DNA from: Paraglaciecola polaris LMG 21857
Lineage (GTDB): Bacteria; Pseudomonadota; Gammaproteobacteria; Enterobacterales; Alteromonadaceae
NCBI RefSeq assembly: GCF_000315055.1
Contig: NZ_BAER01000127.1
Location: forward strand, 164,998 to 228,997
DNA: 64,000 nt
Direction of reading: 5' to 3'
Shown: in pieces, positions 35,948-44,889 of the stretch
How the letters are laid out: each line of letters opens with the position of its first letter
Position numbering within the stretch: the stretch's first letter is position 1
The notes under the pieces: model-generated
Database searches by the model: none
The model's input: the letters and a program-made list of their open reading frames with translations, nothing else
What the model was told of the DNA's origin: nothing
Program-made: the position numbers and the translations under genes

Positions 35948-38566
35948 ATGAAAAATGCGCTTTTAAATCGATTTCCACCTTTTGTTGCATGTTGGTTGTG
36001 CTGTATTTTTGCGAGCTTTGTCAGCATTAACCTAGCGAATGCAGCGGACAGCAATCTACTCAATGCCAAGCAACGTCAGTTATTAGTCAGCGAAATGCAG
36101 CAAACTGGCACGGTGCGAGTCATTGTGGAGCTTGATATTGACTCGAATGGATCATCATCATCCGTTGATGAAAATAACAGTGCAAGCCAAAGTGACAGCA
36201 ACCAGCAAGGCGTGAGCGACGCTAATCGTGAGGCCAGCACGATGCGAGCAATCGCAACTGCCCAAGCTAACTTACAATTGACCTTGAATCAAAGCGGCGC
36301 GCAGTTAAAGCACAGCTTTGTTCATTTGCCTTTGGTGGTGTATGAAATTAATGCTCGGGCCTTATTAGTACTCGAAGGTCAAAGTGATGTACGCAGTATT
36401 CAGCTTGATAATATTCGTCAGCCTACACTCGCCCAAAGTACCAGTATTATTGGCAGCGATGAGGCTTATGATATTGGGGCCAATGGAGCCGGTCAGACAG
36501 TAGCCGTGCTTGACTCAGGTGTTGAGGCAAATCATCCGTTTTTAAATGGTAAGGTGGTTTCTGAAGCGTGTTTTTCCACTAACCGCAGCTCCGGCTTTTC
36601 TGAGTCTGTCTGTCCTAGTGGTAATAATGATGAAATAGCCGATGGCGCTGCCCAAGCCTGTGATTTTAGTGGCTGTTACCATGGTACCCACGTGGCAGGC
36701 ATTGTCGCAGGTAATAGCGATACCTTACACGGGGTTGCTAAAAACGCCGATATCATCGCCATTCAAGTGTTTTCAAAGATCCTCGATAGTAGTTATTGTG
36801 ATGGTAATCCACCTTGTTTAGGCGCCTACGATTCTGACGTTATTCAAGGATTAGAACGAGTATATAGCCTGCGAAATACCTATGCTATTCCGTCCGTGAA
36901 CATTAGCTTAGGGGCGGGGGGGTATCTCACTCAAAGTGATTGTGATTCAGCTAACCGCAGCTACGCGGCAGCAGTCGGTAAACTCGACGAGGCGGGTATC
37001 GCCGTCGTGATCGCGTCGGGTAACAGTGGTTATAGCAACAAAATAAGCGCACCTGGGTGTGTCACTGGTGCGGTAAGTGTTGGGGCAACAACGGATAACG
37101 ACAGTGTCGCGTCATTCACTAACCGAGCAGATTATTTAACCCTATTGGCACCCGGCACGAGTATTGTTTCCTCTGTACCCGGCGGAACTTATTCCTCGTT
37201 GCAAGGGACATCTATGGCGGCTCCTCATGTGGCTGGCGCATTTGCTGCGCTGGCTTCATTGGATAACAAACCTGATAAAGGGCAAATTTTAGCGGCGCTA
37301 TTAAACACGGGCAAGGCCATTGATGTCAGCACCTTGACATTTGGTCGCATCGCATTAGGCGCCGCCGCCGAGAACCTCATGCCCGAGCCTGCAATTAATC
37401 AACAATTAAGCATTCGCCTAACGGTTGATAATTCAGAAGAGTTGTACTTTAACGGGGTACTGTTAGGCGAGTCTGCAGATTGGAAAAGCAGCCAGTTCTA
37501 TAGCGTTAATGTGACGCAAGTCAATAATGTGCTGGCAGTCAAAGCGATGGATGTTGATGGTTTAGCAGGACTGCTGGCTGAATTAGAGTTAGCGGGTCAA
37601 CCTTTGTATAGCGATGAAAATTGGAAAGTTTCTACTGAGCATGTTGAAGGTTGGCAGCAAACCGATTTCGATGATAGCCAGTGGCAACCAGCCAGTACCT
37701 ATGGTTACTACGGCGTGTGGCCTTGGTATAAAAAAGTACAGGGATGGGCAAGTACAAGCCAAGCGCAGTGGCTATGGTCAGATGAACGTTATGACGACGA
37801 TACTGTGTACTTTCGTTATCACATAACTGCAAGTGATGAGGCTGCGCCTGATCCTGTGGTGATTGAAACGCTGGCCTTAGCACAAGGGCAGGTGAATGAA
37901 GCTTATTCAAGCATGCTGTCTGCCAGTGGTGGAAGCGAGTCTTTTGTATGGTCACTAACAAACGGTAGTTTACCTAATGGGATTAGCCTTGAGACGCAAA
38001 GCGGGGAATTGGCAGGAACACCTAATGAAGCAGGCGAATTTACCTTTACTGTTCAGGCTAGTGATACAACAGGCACACACGCTCAGCAAACCTTTACGCT
38101 GTCTATCGCCGCCGCGCCTGTCACCTCTGAAATGGCAACGATCACAATATCGGTTGATAACTTTGAAGATACTTACTTTAACGGCGTATTCTTAGGCTCA
38201 TCAAACAACTGGATGTACGCTAAGAGTTACATCGTGGAACTGGCCTCTGGTCGCAACGTATTAGCGGTGAAGGCCCAGGACGTAGATGGCATTGCGGCGC
38301 TTATCGCTAAGATAGAAACCGAACAGGGCGTTATCGTCAGCGATACGCAGTGGAAAGTTTCTACGCAAACGTTTGATGATTGGAATACGCAAAGTTATGA
38401 CGATAATAGTTGGGGTTATGCCGCAGAGTATGGCGCTTATGGGGCTTTACCTTGGCGCTCGCGAGTGAGCGGATTGTATGGCTCCAATGGCGCCAATTGG
38501 ATTTGGTCAGATGATAACGAGCTGCATGATCTGGTCTATTTTAGGCTGGTGATTGAACGTCCCTAA
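35948..38566 (+). CDS. Secreted subtilisin-like serine protease (S8) with duplicated C-terminal module
   Basis: Exported protease of 872 residues. A signal peptide ends near residue 33 (ANA). An I9-type propeptide region follows (about 45-160) and includes a low-complexity Ser/Asn/Asp stretch. The S8 domain (about 170-475) has the triad D189 (VLDSGVE), H245 (HGTHVAG) and S422 (GTSMAAPHVAG). After it come a beta-rich module (about 488-626; DNSEELYFNGVLLG ... YFRYHI), a putative Ig-like He_PIG domain (about 636-721; NGSLPNGISLETQSGELAGTP) and a second copy of the first module (about 729-872; DNFEDTYFNGVFLG ... YFRLVI). The repeated modules are rich in Trp and may bind polymers or surfaces. A terminator follows. 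Single gene. Confidence 0.92.
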   Translation: MKNALLNRFPPFVACWLCCIFASFVSINLANAADSNLLNAKQRQLLVSEMQQTGTVRVIVELDIDSNGSSSSVDENNSASQSDSNQQGVSDANREASTMRAIATAQANLQLTLNQSGAQLKHSFVHLPLVVYEINARALLVLEGQSDVRSIQLDNIRQPTLAQSTSIIGSDEAYDIGANGAGQTVAVLDSGVEANHPFLNGKVVSEACFSTNRSSGFSESVCPSGNNDEIADGAAQACDFSGCYHGTHVAGIVAGNSDTLHGVAKNADIIAIQVFSKILDSSYCDGNPPCLGAYDSDVIQGLERVYSLRNTYAIPSVNISLGAGGYLTQSDCDSANRSYAAAVGKLDEAGIAVVIASGNSGYSNKISAPGCVTGAVSVGATTDNDSVASFTNRADYLTLLAPGTSIVSSVPGGTYSSLQGTSMAAPHVAGAFAALASLDNKPDKGQILAALLNTGKAIDVSTLTFGRIALGAAAENLMPEPAINQQLSIRLTVDNSEELYFNGVLLGESADWKSSQFYSVNVTQVNNVLAVKAMDVDGLAGLLAELELAGQPLYSDENWKVSTEHVEGWQQTDFDDSQWQPASTYGYYGVWPWYKKVQGWASTSQAQWLWSDERYDDDTVYFRYHITASDEAAPDPVVIETLALAQGQVNEAYSSMLSASGGSESFVWSLTNGSLPNGISLETQSGELAGTPNEAGEFTFTVQASDTTGTHAQQTFTLSIAAAPVTSEMATITISVDNFEDTYFNGVFLGSSNNWMYAKSYIVELASGRNVLAVKAQDVDGIAALIAKIETEQGVIVSDTQWKVSTQTFDDWNTQSYDDNSWGYAAEYGAYGALPWRSRVSGLYGSNGANWIWSDDNELHDLVYFRLVIERP

Positions 38567-38588
38567 ATAAACACAATTTTTAACAGCT

Positions 38589-38623
38589 AAAAAGCCGAGT
38601 TGATATATCTGACTCGGCTTTTT
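38589..38623. terminator. Strong bidirectional terminator after the subtilase gene
   Basis: A 12-bp perfect stem AAAAAGCCGAGT / ACTCGGCTTTTT with an 11-nt loop lies 22 bases after the stop. It has A and T tracts on both sides and would work in either direction. Confidence 0.9.
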
Positions 38624-38840
38624 ATTTTTTGTAACCCTCATCACAATTCGCCCTCATTGCACTCTTGTCAAATGCCCAGTCAGAAAAATGACACTTGTCT
38701 TTGTGTTTTTCTCTAGAGGCGGATTTCGGCTTATAAGCTATTGATTAAATTAATAATACTCACTTTGGCATAATCTCTGCTGAACGGTAGGATATTAGTT
38801 AAACACTAGCTGCACACCAAAGGCAGCAAAAGGTATTCAT

Positions 38841-39434
38841 ATGCTAGGTTCTGCCCATATTCAACTCACTAATACGCTTGGCCAAGATGTTGCGCGCACA
38901 GCAAGGCCAACAGTAGGCTCAGCCCACGTATTACAGCAATTGCTGCCTACATTATGGGTAAATGAACCTAGAATGCGATATCAGCCTATTACGGGGTTGG
39001 ATTATTATATACGCGAAGAAACTGAACACTTGTTAGCACGGATTGAAACCCACTGTGAAATGGTTCTAGAGGCTGCGGGCGCCAATGCTGGCGATAAAGC
39101 CATGCCCAAGTTTACGTTAAGGTTTGCCAACGGGGAGTGCGTACTCGCAGGGCAATACCCGCCAGCGCTATTAACACAACTCAAGCAAGATCGCTGGCTC
39201 ATGGATGCCTTCGCCTGGCTTGTACCCAATTATTTCGCATTAGTGCACTCGTTAGAGTTGGTCGCTTTTTCACATGTTTATCAGCGCTCACGCTCAAAAG
39301 CGAGCAAGACTTACCGTCATTTTGATGGTGAAAATAACGGTTTATATGTATCAATCAAATTTGATACAGGCAAAGCCCAGTGGAATATCGCCTCACCGAT
39401 TAACGTTTTTCATTTGCAGGCAACGAAGAAATAA
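38841..39434 (+). CDS. Hypothetical protein, 197 aa
   Basis: I do not recognise this protein. It has no signal peptide or membrane segment. The visible pattern is a moderately hydrophobic core (RWLMDAFAWLVPNYFALVHSLELVAFSHVY), a preceding helix-rich region (YYIREETEHLLARIETHCEMVLEAAG) and a basic stretch RSRSKASKTYRHF. AAAGG before the ATG and codon use like its neighbours support a real gene. It stands alone between the subtilase terminator and the gpsA terminator, so context gives no clue to function. Confidence 0.65.
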   Translation: MLGSAHIQLTNTLGQDVARTARPTVGSAHVLQQLLPTLWVNEPRMRYQPITGLDYYIREETEHLLARIETHCEMVLEAAGANAGDKAMPKFTLRFANGECVLAGQYPPALLTQLKQDRWLMDAFAWLVPNYFALVHSLELVAFSHVYQRSRSKASKTYRHFDGENNGLYVSIKFDTGKAQWNIASPINVFHLQATKK

Positions 39435-39598
39435 GGCCATTTAGTTCAGTCAATGAACGCGAATCTATTTGAGCTATTCGTTTCATTAACTGTGCTTTTC
39501 CCCGCGGTTGCCGAACCTAAACACTAGTTGCGATAAATGATGCTTGTTACAATGGGCATTGGGTTAGCTTTGCGCTTACACCTTCATATCACACAAAT

Positions 39599-39624
39599 AA
39601 AAATGCCCTCTGGATAGGAGGGCA
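39599..39624 (-). terminator. Rho-independent terminator of the yibN-grxC-secB-gpsA operon
   Basis: On the minus strand a 7-bp stem TGCCCTC / GAGGGCA (39604-39624) with a 7-nt loop is followed by five T. An alternative outer pairing AAAAATGCC / GGCATTTTT (39599-39607 with 39639-39647) would act for the plus strand. Confidence 0.8.
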
Positions 39625-39682
39625 CTAATCGTCAATGAGGCATTTTTATTTTACTAACTAAATGCAGTTGTAACCCAGTTTG

Positions 39683-40681
39683 TTATTCAGATGTTTGCTC
39701 TCGACCTAGTAAGGCTAGTGCAGCTTCTTTTGCGGGTTTGGCTTCGTATAAGACTTTGTAGATTTGCTCACAAATCGGCATTTCTACGTTATGACGCGCA
39801 GCCAATTGATGTACTTCTTTGGTATTGCGGTAACCTTCAACCACTTGGCCGATTTCTGCAATCGCGTCGTCTATGCTTTTTCCGGCGCCTAAAGCTAAAC
39901 CGAAACGACGATTACGGGATTGGTTATCAGTGCAGGTTAATACCAAGTCACCTAGGCCTGCCATACCCATAAAGGTTTCAGGCTGTGCGCCTAAGGTAAT
40001 ACCTAAGCGAGTTAGCTCTGCTAGACCACGGGTGATCAAAGCCGTTCTGGCGTTTGAACCAAAGCCTAAGCCATCGGCTAACCCAGCGCCTATGGCAATG
40101 ACGTTTTTTACCGCACCGCCTAATTGCACGCCAATAAAGTCATTGTTTTTGTATACCCGAAATGAACGAGAGCAGTGCAGCATATTGGCAAAATCTGTGG
40201 CCAATTGATCATCCGTTGATGATACGGAAATAGCGGTGGGTAAGCCTGCGACCATTTCTTTAGCAAATGTGGGGCCTGACACCACCGCAAGAGGAATAGT
40301 ATCACCGAGTATTTCCCGGGCAACATCTTGCAATAATCTGCCGTTTTGGGGATCGAGTCCCTTGGTGGCCCAAATAATTCTGTGCTCTGATGTGAGCATG
40401 GGTTTAATTTGGCGTAACAACGCTGAAAAGCCGTGGCTTGGGGTCACAATGAGTAAATCATTGTTTAGGCTCACCGCGCTGCGTAAATCGACTTCAATAC
40501 TTAATGGCTCGGGGAAAATAGCCCCTGGTAAGTATTTTTGATTACTTCTGACGTCGGCCATATCTTGCATTTGCTTTGGGTCTCGGCCCCATAATGTGGT
40601 GACAACCCCATTTCTGGCCAGACAAAAAGCAAGGGCGGTGCCATACGACCCCGCCCCCAATACTGAAACTGTTTGTTTCAT
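39683..40681 (-). CDS. gpsA: Glycerol-3-phosphate dehydrogenase [NAD(P)+]
   Basis: Makes sn-glycerol 3-phosphate from dihydroxyacetone phosphate for phospholipid synthesis. Its 332 residues match the family. The dinucleotide loop is GAGSYGTA (residues 9-16), the catalytic lysine lies in [22 protein letters not shown], and TRGLAEL and [10 protein letters not shown] are the usual C-terminal motifs. It is the last gene of the conserved yibN-grxC-secB-gpsA run, 11 bases after secB, and is followed by a terminator. Cytoplasmic. Confidence 0.97.
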   Translation of the reverse strand: MKQTVSVLGAGSYGTALAFCLARNGVVTTLWGRDPKQMQDMADVRSNQKYLPGAIFPEPLSIEVDLRSAVSLNNDLLIVTPSHGFSALLRQIKPMLTSEHRIIWATKGLDPQNGRLLQDVAREILGDTIPLAVVSGPTFAKEMVAGLPTAISVSSTDDQLATDFANMLHCSRSFRVYKNNDFIGVQLGGAVKNVIAIGAGLADGLGFGSNARTALITRGLAELTRLGITLGAQPETFMGMAGLGDLVLTCTDNQSRNRRFGLALGAGKSIDDAIAEIGQVVEGYRNTKEVHQLAARHNVEMPICEQIYKVLYEAKPAKEAALALLGREQTSE

Positions 40682-40692
40682 TAGCTCAGTAC

Positions 40693-41202
40693 TTACGCGT
40701 CTAACTGCGTAGGCGCTTGCTCTTGTGCTTGTTGAGCCGCACGTTTTTGCATGTAAGCTGCAAAAATAGCGTCAAAGTTAACAGGCGCAAGATTAAGGGG
40801 CGGGAACGTACCACGATTAACTAAGTTAGAAATCGTTTCACGAGCATAAGGGAAAAGCGTGTTCGGGCAGAAAGAACCCAACATGTGCGCTTTATTTTGC
40901 TCAGGCATATCGCCGATAGCAAAAATACCCGCTTGTTGTACTTCACACAAAAAGGCTGTTTCTTCACCTAACATGGCGGTCACTGTAACAGCCAAGACGA
41001 TTTCATAGACGTTTTCTTCAATCAGCGCACTACGTGTGTCCAAATCTAATTGAACTTCAGGTTTCCATTCTTTTTGAAAAATAGCCGGTGAATTTGGCGT
41101 TTCAAAAGAGATGTCCTTGGTGTAAATACGCTGGATTGCGAATTGAGGTCCCTGAGCGGCTTGAGCTGCGTCAGCTGGATTTGTTTGGTTTTCTTCAGCC
41201 AT
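40693..41202 (-). CDS. secB: Protein-export chaperone SecB
   Basis: Tetrameric cytoplasmic chaperone that keeps preproteins unfolded and hands them to SecA. Its 169 residues include [19 protein letters not shown], the [23 protein letters not shown] strands and [28 protein letters not shown], all diagnostic. The Gln/Ala-rich C-terminal tail differs from the E. coli sequence but keeps an acidic end. AAGGA lies before the ATG. Positioned between grxC and gpsA as in enterobacteria. Confidence 0.97.
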   Translation of the reverse strand: MAEENQTNPADAAQAAQGPQFAIQRIYTKDISFETPNSPAIFQKEWKPEVQLDLDTRSALIEENVYEIVLAVTVTAMLGEETAFLCEVQQAGIFAIGDMPEQNKAHMLGSFCPNTLFPYARETISNLVNRGTFPPLNLAPVNFDAIFAAYMQKRAAQQAQEQAPTQLDA

Positions 41203-41224
41203 TTTGCTTCCTTAAATTTTCTGC

Positions 41225-41482
41225 TTAAGCAGAAAGTAATGTATCTAATTTATTTTGTGATTCTAGCGCGAACAAATCGTCACAACCACCTACGTGTTGT
41301 ATTCCAATAAATATTTGCGGCACGGTTGAACCACCGTTAGCGCGAGTGATCATTTCTGAACGTAGTTCAGGCTGAACATCCACTTTAAATTCGGTGTATT
41401 GCACGCCTTTCTGCTCTAGTAGCGCCTTCGCGCGGTGACAGTACGGACAGTGTCCTTTGGTGTATAACTCGACTTTACTCAT
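41225..41482 (-). CDS. grxC: Glutaredoxin 3
   Basis: Small thiol-disulfide reductant of 85 residues with active site CPYC (GHCPYCHRAK) and the cis-Pro/GSH-binding segment STVPQIFI...GGCDDL. I use the ATG that gives MSKVELYTKGHCPYC; the longer reading frame would overlap the rhodanese gene by 26 bases and adds a non-family lead. It reduces mixed disulfides and ribonucleotide reductase using glutathione. Third from the end of the operon, 22 bases before secB. Confidence 0.95.
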   Translation of the reverse strand: MSKVELYTKGHCPYCHRAKALLEQKGVQYTEFKVDVQPELRSEMITRANGGSTVPQIFIGIQHVGGCDDLFALESQNKLDTLLSA

Positions 41483-41501
41483 GATAAAAATACCTTTTTG
41501 T

Positions 41502-41927
41502 TTATTTGCTAATTGGAAGACTCGCACCTTGCCAGGCGTTCATCCCTCCTTTAAGAACGGTTACCTGCTCAAAACCTTCCTTAAGCATTTGGTTTGCAGT
41601 ACGTTTACATGTCATTCCCATTGCACACACAACAATAATGGGTTTGTCTTTTTGTTTTTCAAGGCTAGCGAAATCGCCCTTAGTGACGAGCTCAGGTTTA
41701 ATTTGCTTGGCGCCTAAAATATGGCCCTTTTTAAATTCGGCCACTGGGCGGATATCCAGCACCATGGCGTCCTCTTTATTCATTAGAAGCGTAGCCTCGT
41801 GGGTGCTGAGCTCTTTTAATTTTGAAAATGAACTCGCGACAGTGGTGTATAGCAGCGATACTAACAAAGCGACGAATAAACCCGCTAAAATGTAGTGATT
41901 TGTAGCAAATTCAATCACTTGATCCAT
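41502..41927 (-). CDS. yibN: Membrane-anchored rhodanese-like protein YibN
   Basis: A 141-residue protein with one N-terminal membrane helix (about 12-32) and a cytoplasmic rhodanese domain. MVLDIRPVAEFKKGHI is the typical rhodanese strand, and the active-site cysteine is the C in VVCAMGMTCKRTA. It may carry persulfide sulfur or act as a membrane-organising partner, but the physiological role is not established here. First gene of the yibN-grxC-secB-gpsA run, divergent from gpmI; the gap holds an 11-bp inverted repeat. Confidence 0.9.
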   Translation of the reverse strand: MDQVIEFATNHYILAGLFVALLVSLLYTTVASSFSKLKELSTHEATLLMNKEDAMVLDIRPVAEFKKGHILGAKQIKPELVTKGDFASLEKQKDKPIIVVCAMGMTCKRTANQMLKEGFEQVTVLKGGMNAWQGASLPISK

Positions 41928-42087
41928 AATTATTGCGCCTCTTTAAAGCATTTAAGGTAAAAAAATGAGAGCAAAGTATATAGAAATTACTGCCTAAAAC
42001 CAGTAGCAGTGCGCCACCAAGCCATAACTTATAAAATAAGGTTTTGTAAACACGCGAGTTTTTCCACTAATTGCCCGTGACGAGCCA

Positions 42088-42120
42088 ACACACACAGGAT
42101 AATATGGTACCTGTGTGTGT
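42088..42120. promoter_or_regulatory. Inverted repeat between yibN and gpmI
   Basis: ACACACACAGG (42088-42098) and CCTGTGTGTGT (42110-42120) form a perfect 11-bp stem with an 11-nt loop. It sits about 80 bases before gpmI and 160 before yibN, with no T-run, so it is more likely a binding site or leader structure than a terminator. Confidence 0.5.
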
Positions 42121-42199
42121 AGAATGTTTACTTGCACTTTGCAATCTATCGTTCTGACCCCAAGTTACTTTTTTACAACCTTTTTCAGCGGAGACAATC

Positions 42200-43735
42200 A
42201 TGAGCCAAGGCAAAAAAACGTTAGCCCTAATTATAATGGACGGGTGGGGACACCGAGAAGACACCACCAATAACGCGATTGCCCACGCAAACACCCCGGT
42301 ACTAGACCGCTTAACAAAAGAAACTACCAATACACTTATCTCTGCCTCAGGTATGGATGTGGGGTTGCCGGGTGGACAAATGGGTAACTCAGAGGTAGGT
42401 CACGTAAATTTAGGCGCAGGCCGTGTGGTATATCAAGATTTTACCCGAGTGACCAAAGCGATTAAAGACGGTGATTTTTTCGAAAACGAAATATTGGTCA
42501 ACAATGTAGATAAAGCCATTAAGCAAGATAAAGCCGTTCATATTATGGGCTTGTTATCCGAAGGTGGTGTACACAGCCACCAAGACCATATCTTTGCGAT
42601 GATTAAGCTGGCAGCTAAGCGCGGCGCGAAAAAAATCTATTTGCATGCATTTTTAGACGGTCGCGACACTCCGCCTCGTAGCGCTAAAGCACCGCTTGAA
42701 GCCGCTGATAAAGTATTCGAAGAGCTCGGTGTGGGCAAAACAGCTACCTTAGTGGGCCGCTATTACGCCATGGATCGCGACTCTCGTTGGGATCGTGTTG
42801 AAAAGGCTTACAAGGTCATAGCCAAAGGTGAAGGGGCTTTCAATGTAGCGAGTGCCGTGGAAGGGTTAGAAAATTCTTATAGCCGAGATGAAAACGATGA
42901 ATTTATGCAACCTACTGTTATTGGTGATGCTGCGCCGATTGAAGCGGGTGATGCATTAGTCTTTATGAACTTCAGAGCGGATCGTGCCCGTGAAATCAGT
43001 CGTCCGTTTGTGGAGAGCGACTTTAGTGATTTCGACAAAGGGCAACATATTGATCTGAGCGCATTTGTGATGCTGACTCGCTACGCGGAAAGCATAGATG
43101 CACCAGCAGCTTATCCTCCGGTGGCATTGGTCAATGTCATGGGCGAGTGGTTAGCGAATCATGGTAAAACCCAATTACGTATATCCGAAACAGAAAAGTT
43201 CGCTCACGTGACCTTTTTCTACAGCGGCGGTAAAGAAGATTTATATGAAGGCGAAGAACGTATTTTGATCCCTTCACCAAAAGTCGCCACTTATGATTTA
43301 CAGCCAGAAATGAACTCCACTGAGCTGACTGATAAGCTTGTAGCGGCTATTGAGTCAGGTAAATTTGACGCCATTATATGTAATTATCCCAATGGCGACA
43401 TGGTCGGTCATACCGGTAATTTTGCTGCGGCAGTGAAAGCCTGTGAAGCAGTAGATACCTGTATTGGACGTGTTGTTGAAGCGATTAATCACATTGGTGG
43501 CGACTGCTTAATCACTGCGGATCATGGTAACGCGGAAAAAATGGCGGATGAAACAACAGGTCAAGCACATACGGCTCATACCAGTGAGTTAGTGCCGTTT
43601 TGGCACGTTGGTCAAAAGACCACTGCACGCACTGGCGGCACCTTGAGTGATGTGGCGCCCACTATGTTGCACTTAATGGGCATGGAACAACCAAACGAAA
43701 TGACTGGCACGCCCATTGTGACTTTGGTTAAGTAA
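42200..43735 (+). CDS. gpmI: 2,3-bisphosphoglycerate-independent phosphoglycerate mutase
   Basis: Mn-dependent glycolytic mutase interconverting 3- and 2-phosphoglycerate; 511 residues, as expected. The metal-binding N-terminus is [11 protein letters not shown], the phosphoserine loop is [17 protein letters not shown] (Ser62 type), [11 protein letters not shown] and [12 protein letters not shown] are substrate loops, and the second metal site is [11 protein letters not shown] with a later [11 protein letters not shown]. First gene of a tight plus-strand run with envC and yibQ, the gene order known from enterobacteria (gpmM-envC-yibQ). Confidence 0.97.
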   Translation: MSQGKKTLALIIMDGWGHREDTTNNAIAHANTPVLDRLTKETTNTLISASGMDVGLPGGQMGNSEVGHVNLGAGRVVYQDFTRVTKAIKDGDFFENEILVNNVDKAIKQDKAVHIMGLLSEGGVHSHQDHIFAMIKLAAKRGAKKIYLHAFLDGRDTPPRSAKAPLEAADKVFEELGVGKTATLVGRYYAMDRDSRWDRVEKAYKVIAKGEGAFNVASAVEGLENSYSRDENDEFMQPTVIGDAAPIEAGDALVFMNFRADRAREISRPFVESDFSDFDKGQHIDLSAFVMLTRYAESIDAPAAYPPVALVNVMGEWLANHGKTQLRISETEKFAHVTFFYSGGKEDLYEGEERILIPSPKVATYDLQPEMNSTELTDKLVAAIESGKFDAIICNYPNGDMVGHTGNFAAAVKACEAVDTCIGRVVEAINHIGGDCLITADHGNAEKMADETTGQAHTAHTSELVPFWHVGQKTTARTGGTLSDVAPTMLHLMGMEQPNEMTGTPIVTLVK

Positions 43736-43740
43736 TTCTT

Positions 43741-44889
43741 TTGCAACCATTGTTGTCATGGATAAAAAACAAAAAAGCACCATGCTTATGGTGCTTTTTG
43801 TTTGTTTGCCTTTTACCATTTCAGGTGTTGGGCCAATCCAAAGAAGAACTACAAGCGCTGCAACAGCAGATTAAACAGAAACAACAGCAAGTTGCGAAAC
43901 AACTGGCAAAAGCCAAAGCGTTGCAAGGTGAGTTAAAGCAAAGTGAGCTTAAAATTGCCTCCGCCGCCAAAGCACTTAACAGCACAGAACAAGAGTTAAA
44001 GGCGAACCAAGAGGATCAGCGAAACCTTAAAAAACGCCAAAGCGAAATTCAAAGTAAGTTAGCAAAGCAGCAAGAAACCTTAGCCAAGCAAATTCGCAGT
44101 GCCTTTATGACGGGCAATTATGATTACGCCAAAATGCTGCTTAACCAAGAAAGTGCGGCTAAATTTGAGCGCACGATCACGTATTACCAATACCTGAATA
44201 AGGCGCGAAGCGAATTAATTGATGAATTTCGAATGTTGGGCGAAGAGTTAACTGAAATCAATCTAAGTTTAATCGTGAAGCAAGATGGTCTGCAAAACCT
44301 GCTTGACCGTCAGCAGGCTCAACAGGCGACACTTACCCAAGGGCTGCGCAGTCGAGAGCAGACCCTAAGCAAATTACAATCAGCCATTGAGAGTGATGCG
44401 GCTAAGATTGAAGAGCTACAAGCGAACGAGCAAAATTTACGTAAAGCCATTGCTGAAGCTGAGCGTTTGGCCGCCTTAAAGCCAACCACCTTTGATGGTT
44501 TAGCGAAATTGAAGGGTCAGTTACTCATGCCAGCTGATGGGCGAGTGCGCAAATTATTTGGGACTAAGCGCCAAGGACAAGTGCGTTGGAAAGGCATTAT
44601 CGTTGACGCCAATGCGGGCAGCAATGTGGTGGCGATTCATCACGGTAAAGTCTTGTATGCAGACTGGCTACGAGGGTTTGGTTTGGTCACGGTGATCGAT
44701 CACGGCAACGGCTACATGAGTTTGTATGGGCATAACCAGGCCTTGTTACATCAGTCGGGTGATACTGTTTCAGCTGGGGAGCCGATTGCACTGGTAGGGC
44801 AAAGTGGTGGTCAATCTTCACCTAATTTGTATTTCGAAATTCGCTATAAAGGTGATCCGGTGAATCCTACCCAGTGGTTAAAGTTGTAG
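43741..44889 (+). CDS. envC: Murein hydrolase activator EnvC
   Basis: Periplasmic activator of the cell-division amidases AmiA/AmiB; up to 382 residues. A signal peptide (to about residue 31, VLG/QS) precedes a long coiled coil (about 35-250, Gln/Lys/Leu-rich) and a C-terminal LytM/M23 domain (about 265-380; GQVRWKGIIVDANAG, VIDHGNGYMSLYGHNQ, SSPNLYFEIRYKG). The LytM metal-binding residues are degenerate, as in E. coli EnvC, so it activates rather than cuts. No in-frame ATG exists; it must start at a TTG (43741, 43750 or 43753) with no clear ribosome site, five bases after gpmI, so coupling to gpmI is likely. A terminator-like hairpin lies within the signal-peptide codons. Confidence 0.92.
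   Translation: MQPLLSWIKNKKAPCLWCFLFVCLLPFQVLGQSKEELQALQQQIKQKQQQVAKQLAKAKALQGELKQSELKIASAAKALNSTEQELKANQEDQRNLKKRQSEIQSKLAKQQETLAKQIRSAFMTGNYDYAKMLLNQESAAKFERTITYYQYLNKARSELIDEFRMLGEELTEINLSLIVKQDGLQNLLDRQQAQQATLTQGLRSREQTLSKLQSAIESDAAKIEELQANEQNLRKAIAEAERLAALKPTTFDGLAKLKGQLLMPADGRVRKLFGTKRQGQVRWKGIIVDANAGSNVVAIHHGKVLYADWLRGFGLVTVIDHGNGYMSLYGHNQALLHQSGDTVSAGEPIALVGQSGGQSSPNLYFEIRYKGDPVNPTQWLKL
43772..43799 (+). terminator. Terminator-like hairpin inside the envC signal-peptide coding region
   Basis: A perfect 12-bp stem AAAAAGCACCAT / ATGGTGCTTTTT with a 4-nt loop is followed by GTTTGTTTG. It lies 37 bases after the gpmI stop, a classic terminator position, yet encodes about residues K11-F20 of the EnvC signal peptide. 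Confidence 0.85.
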
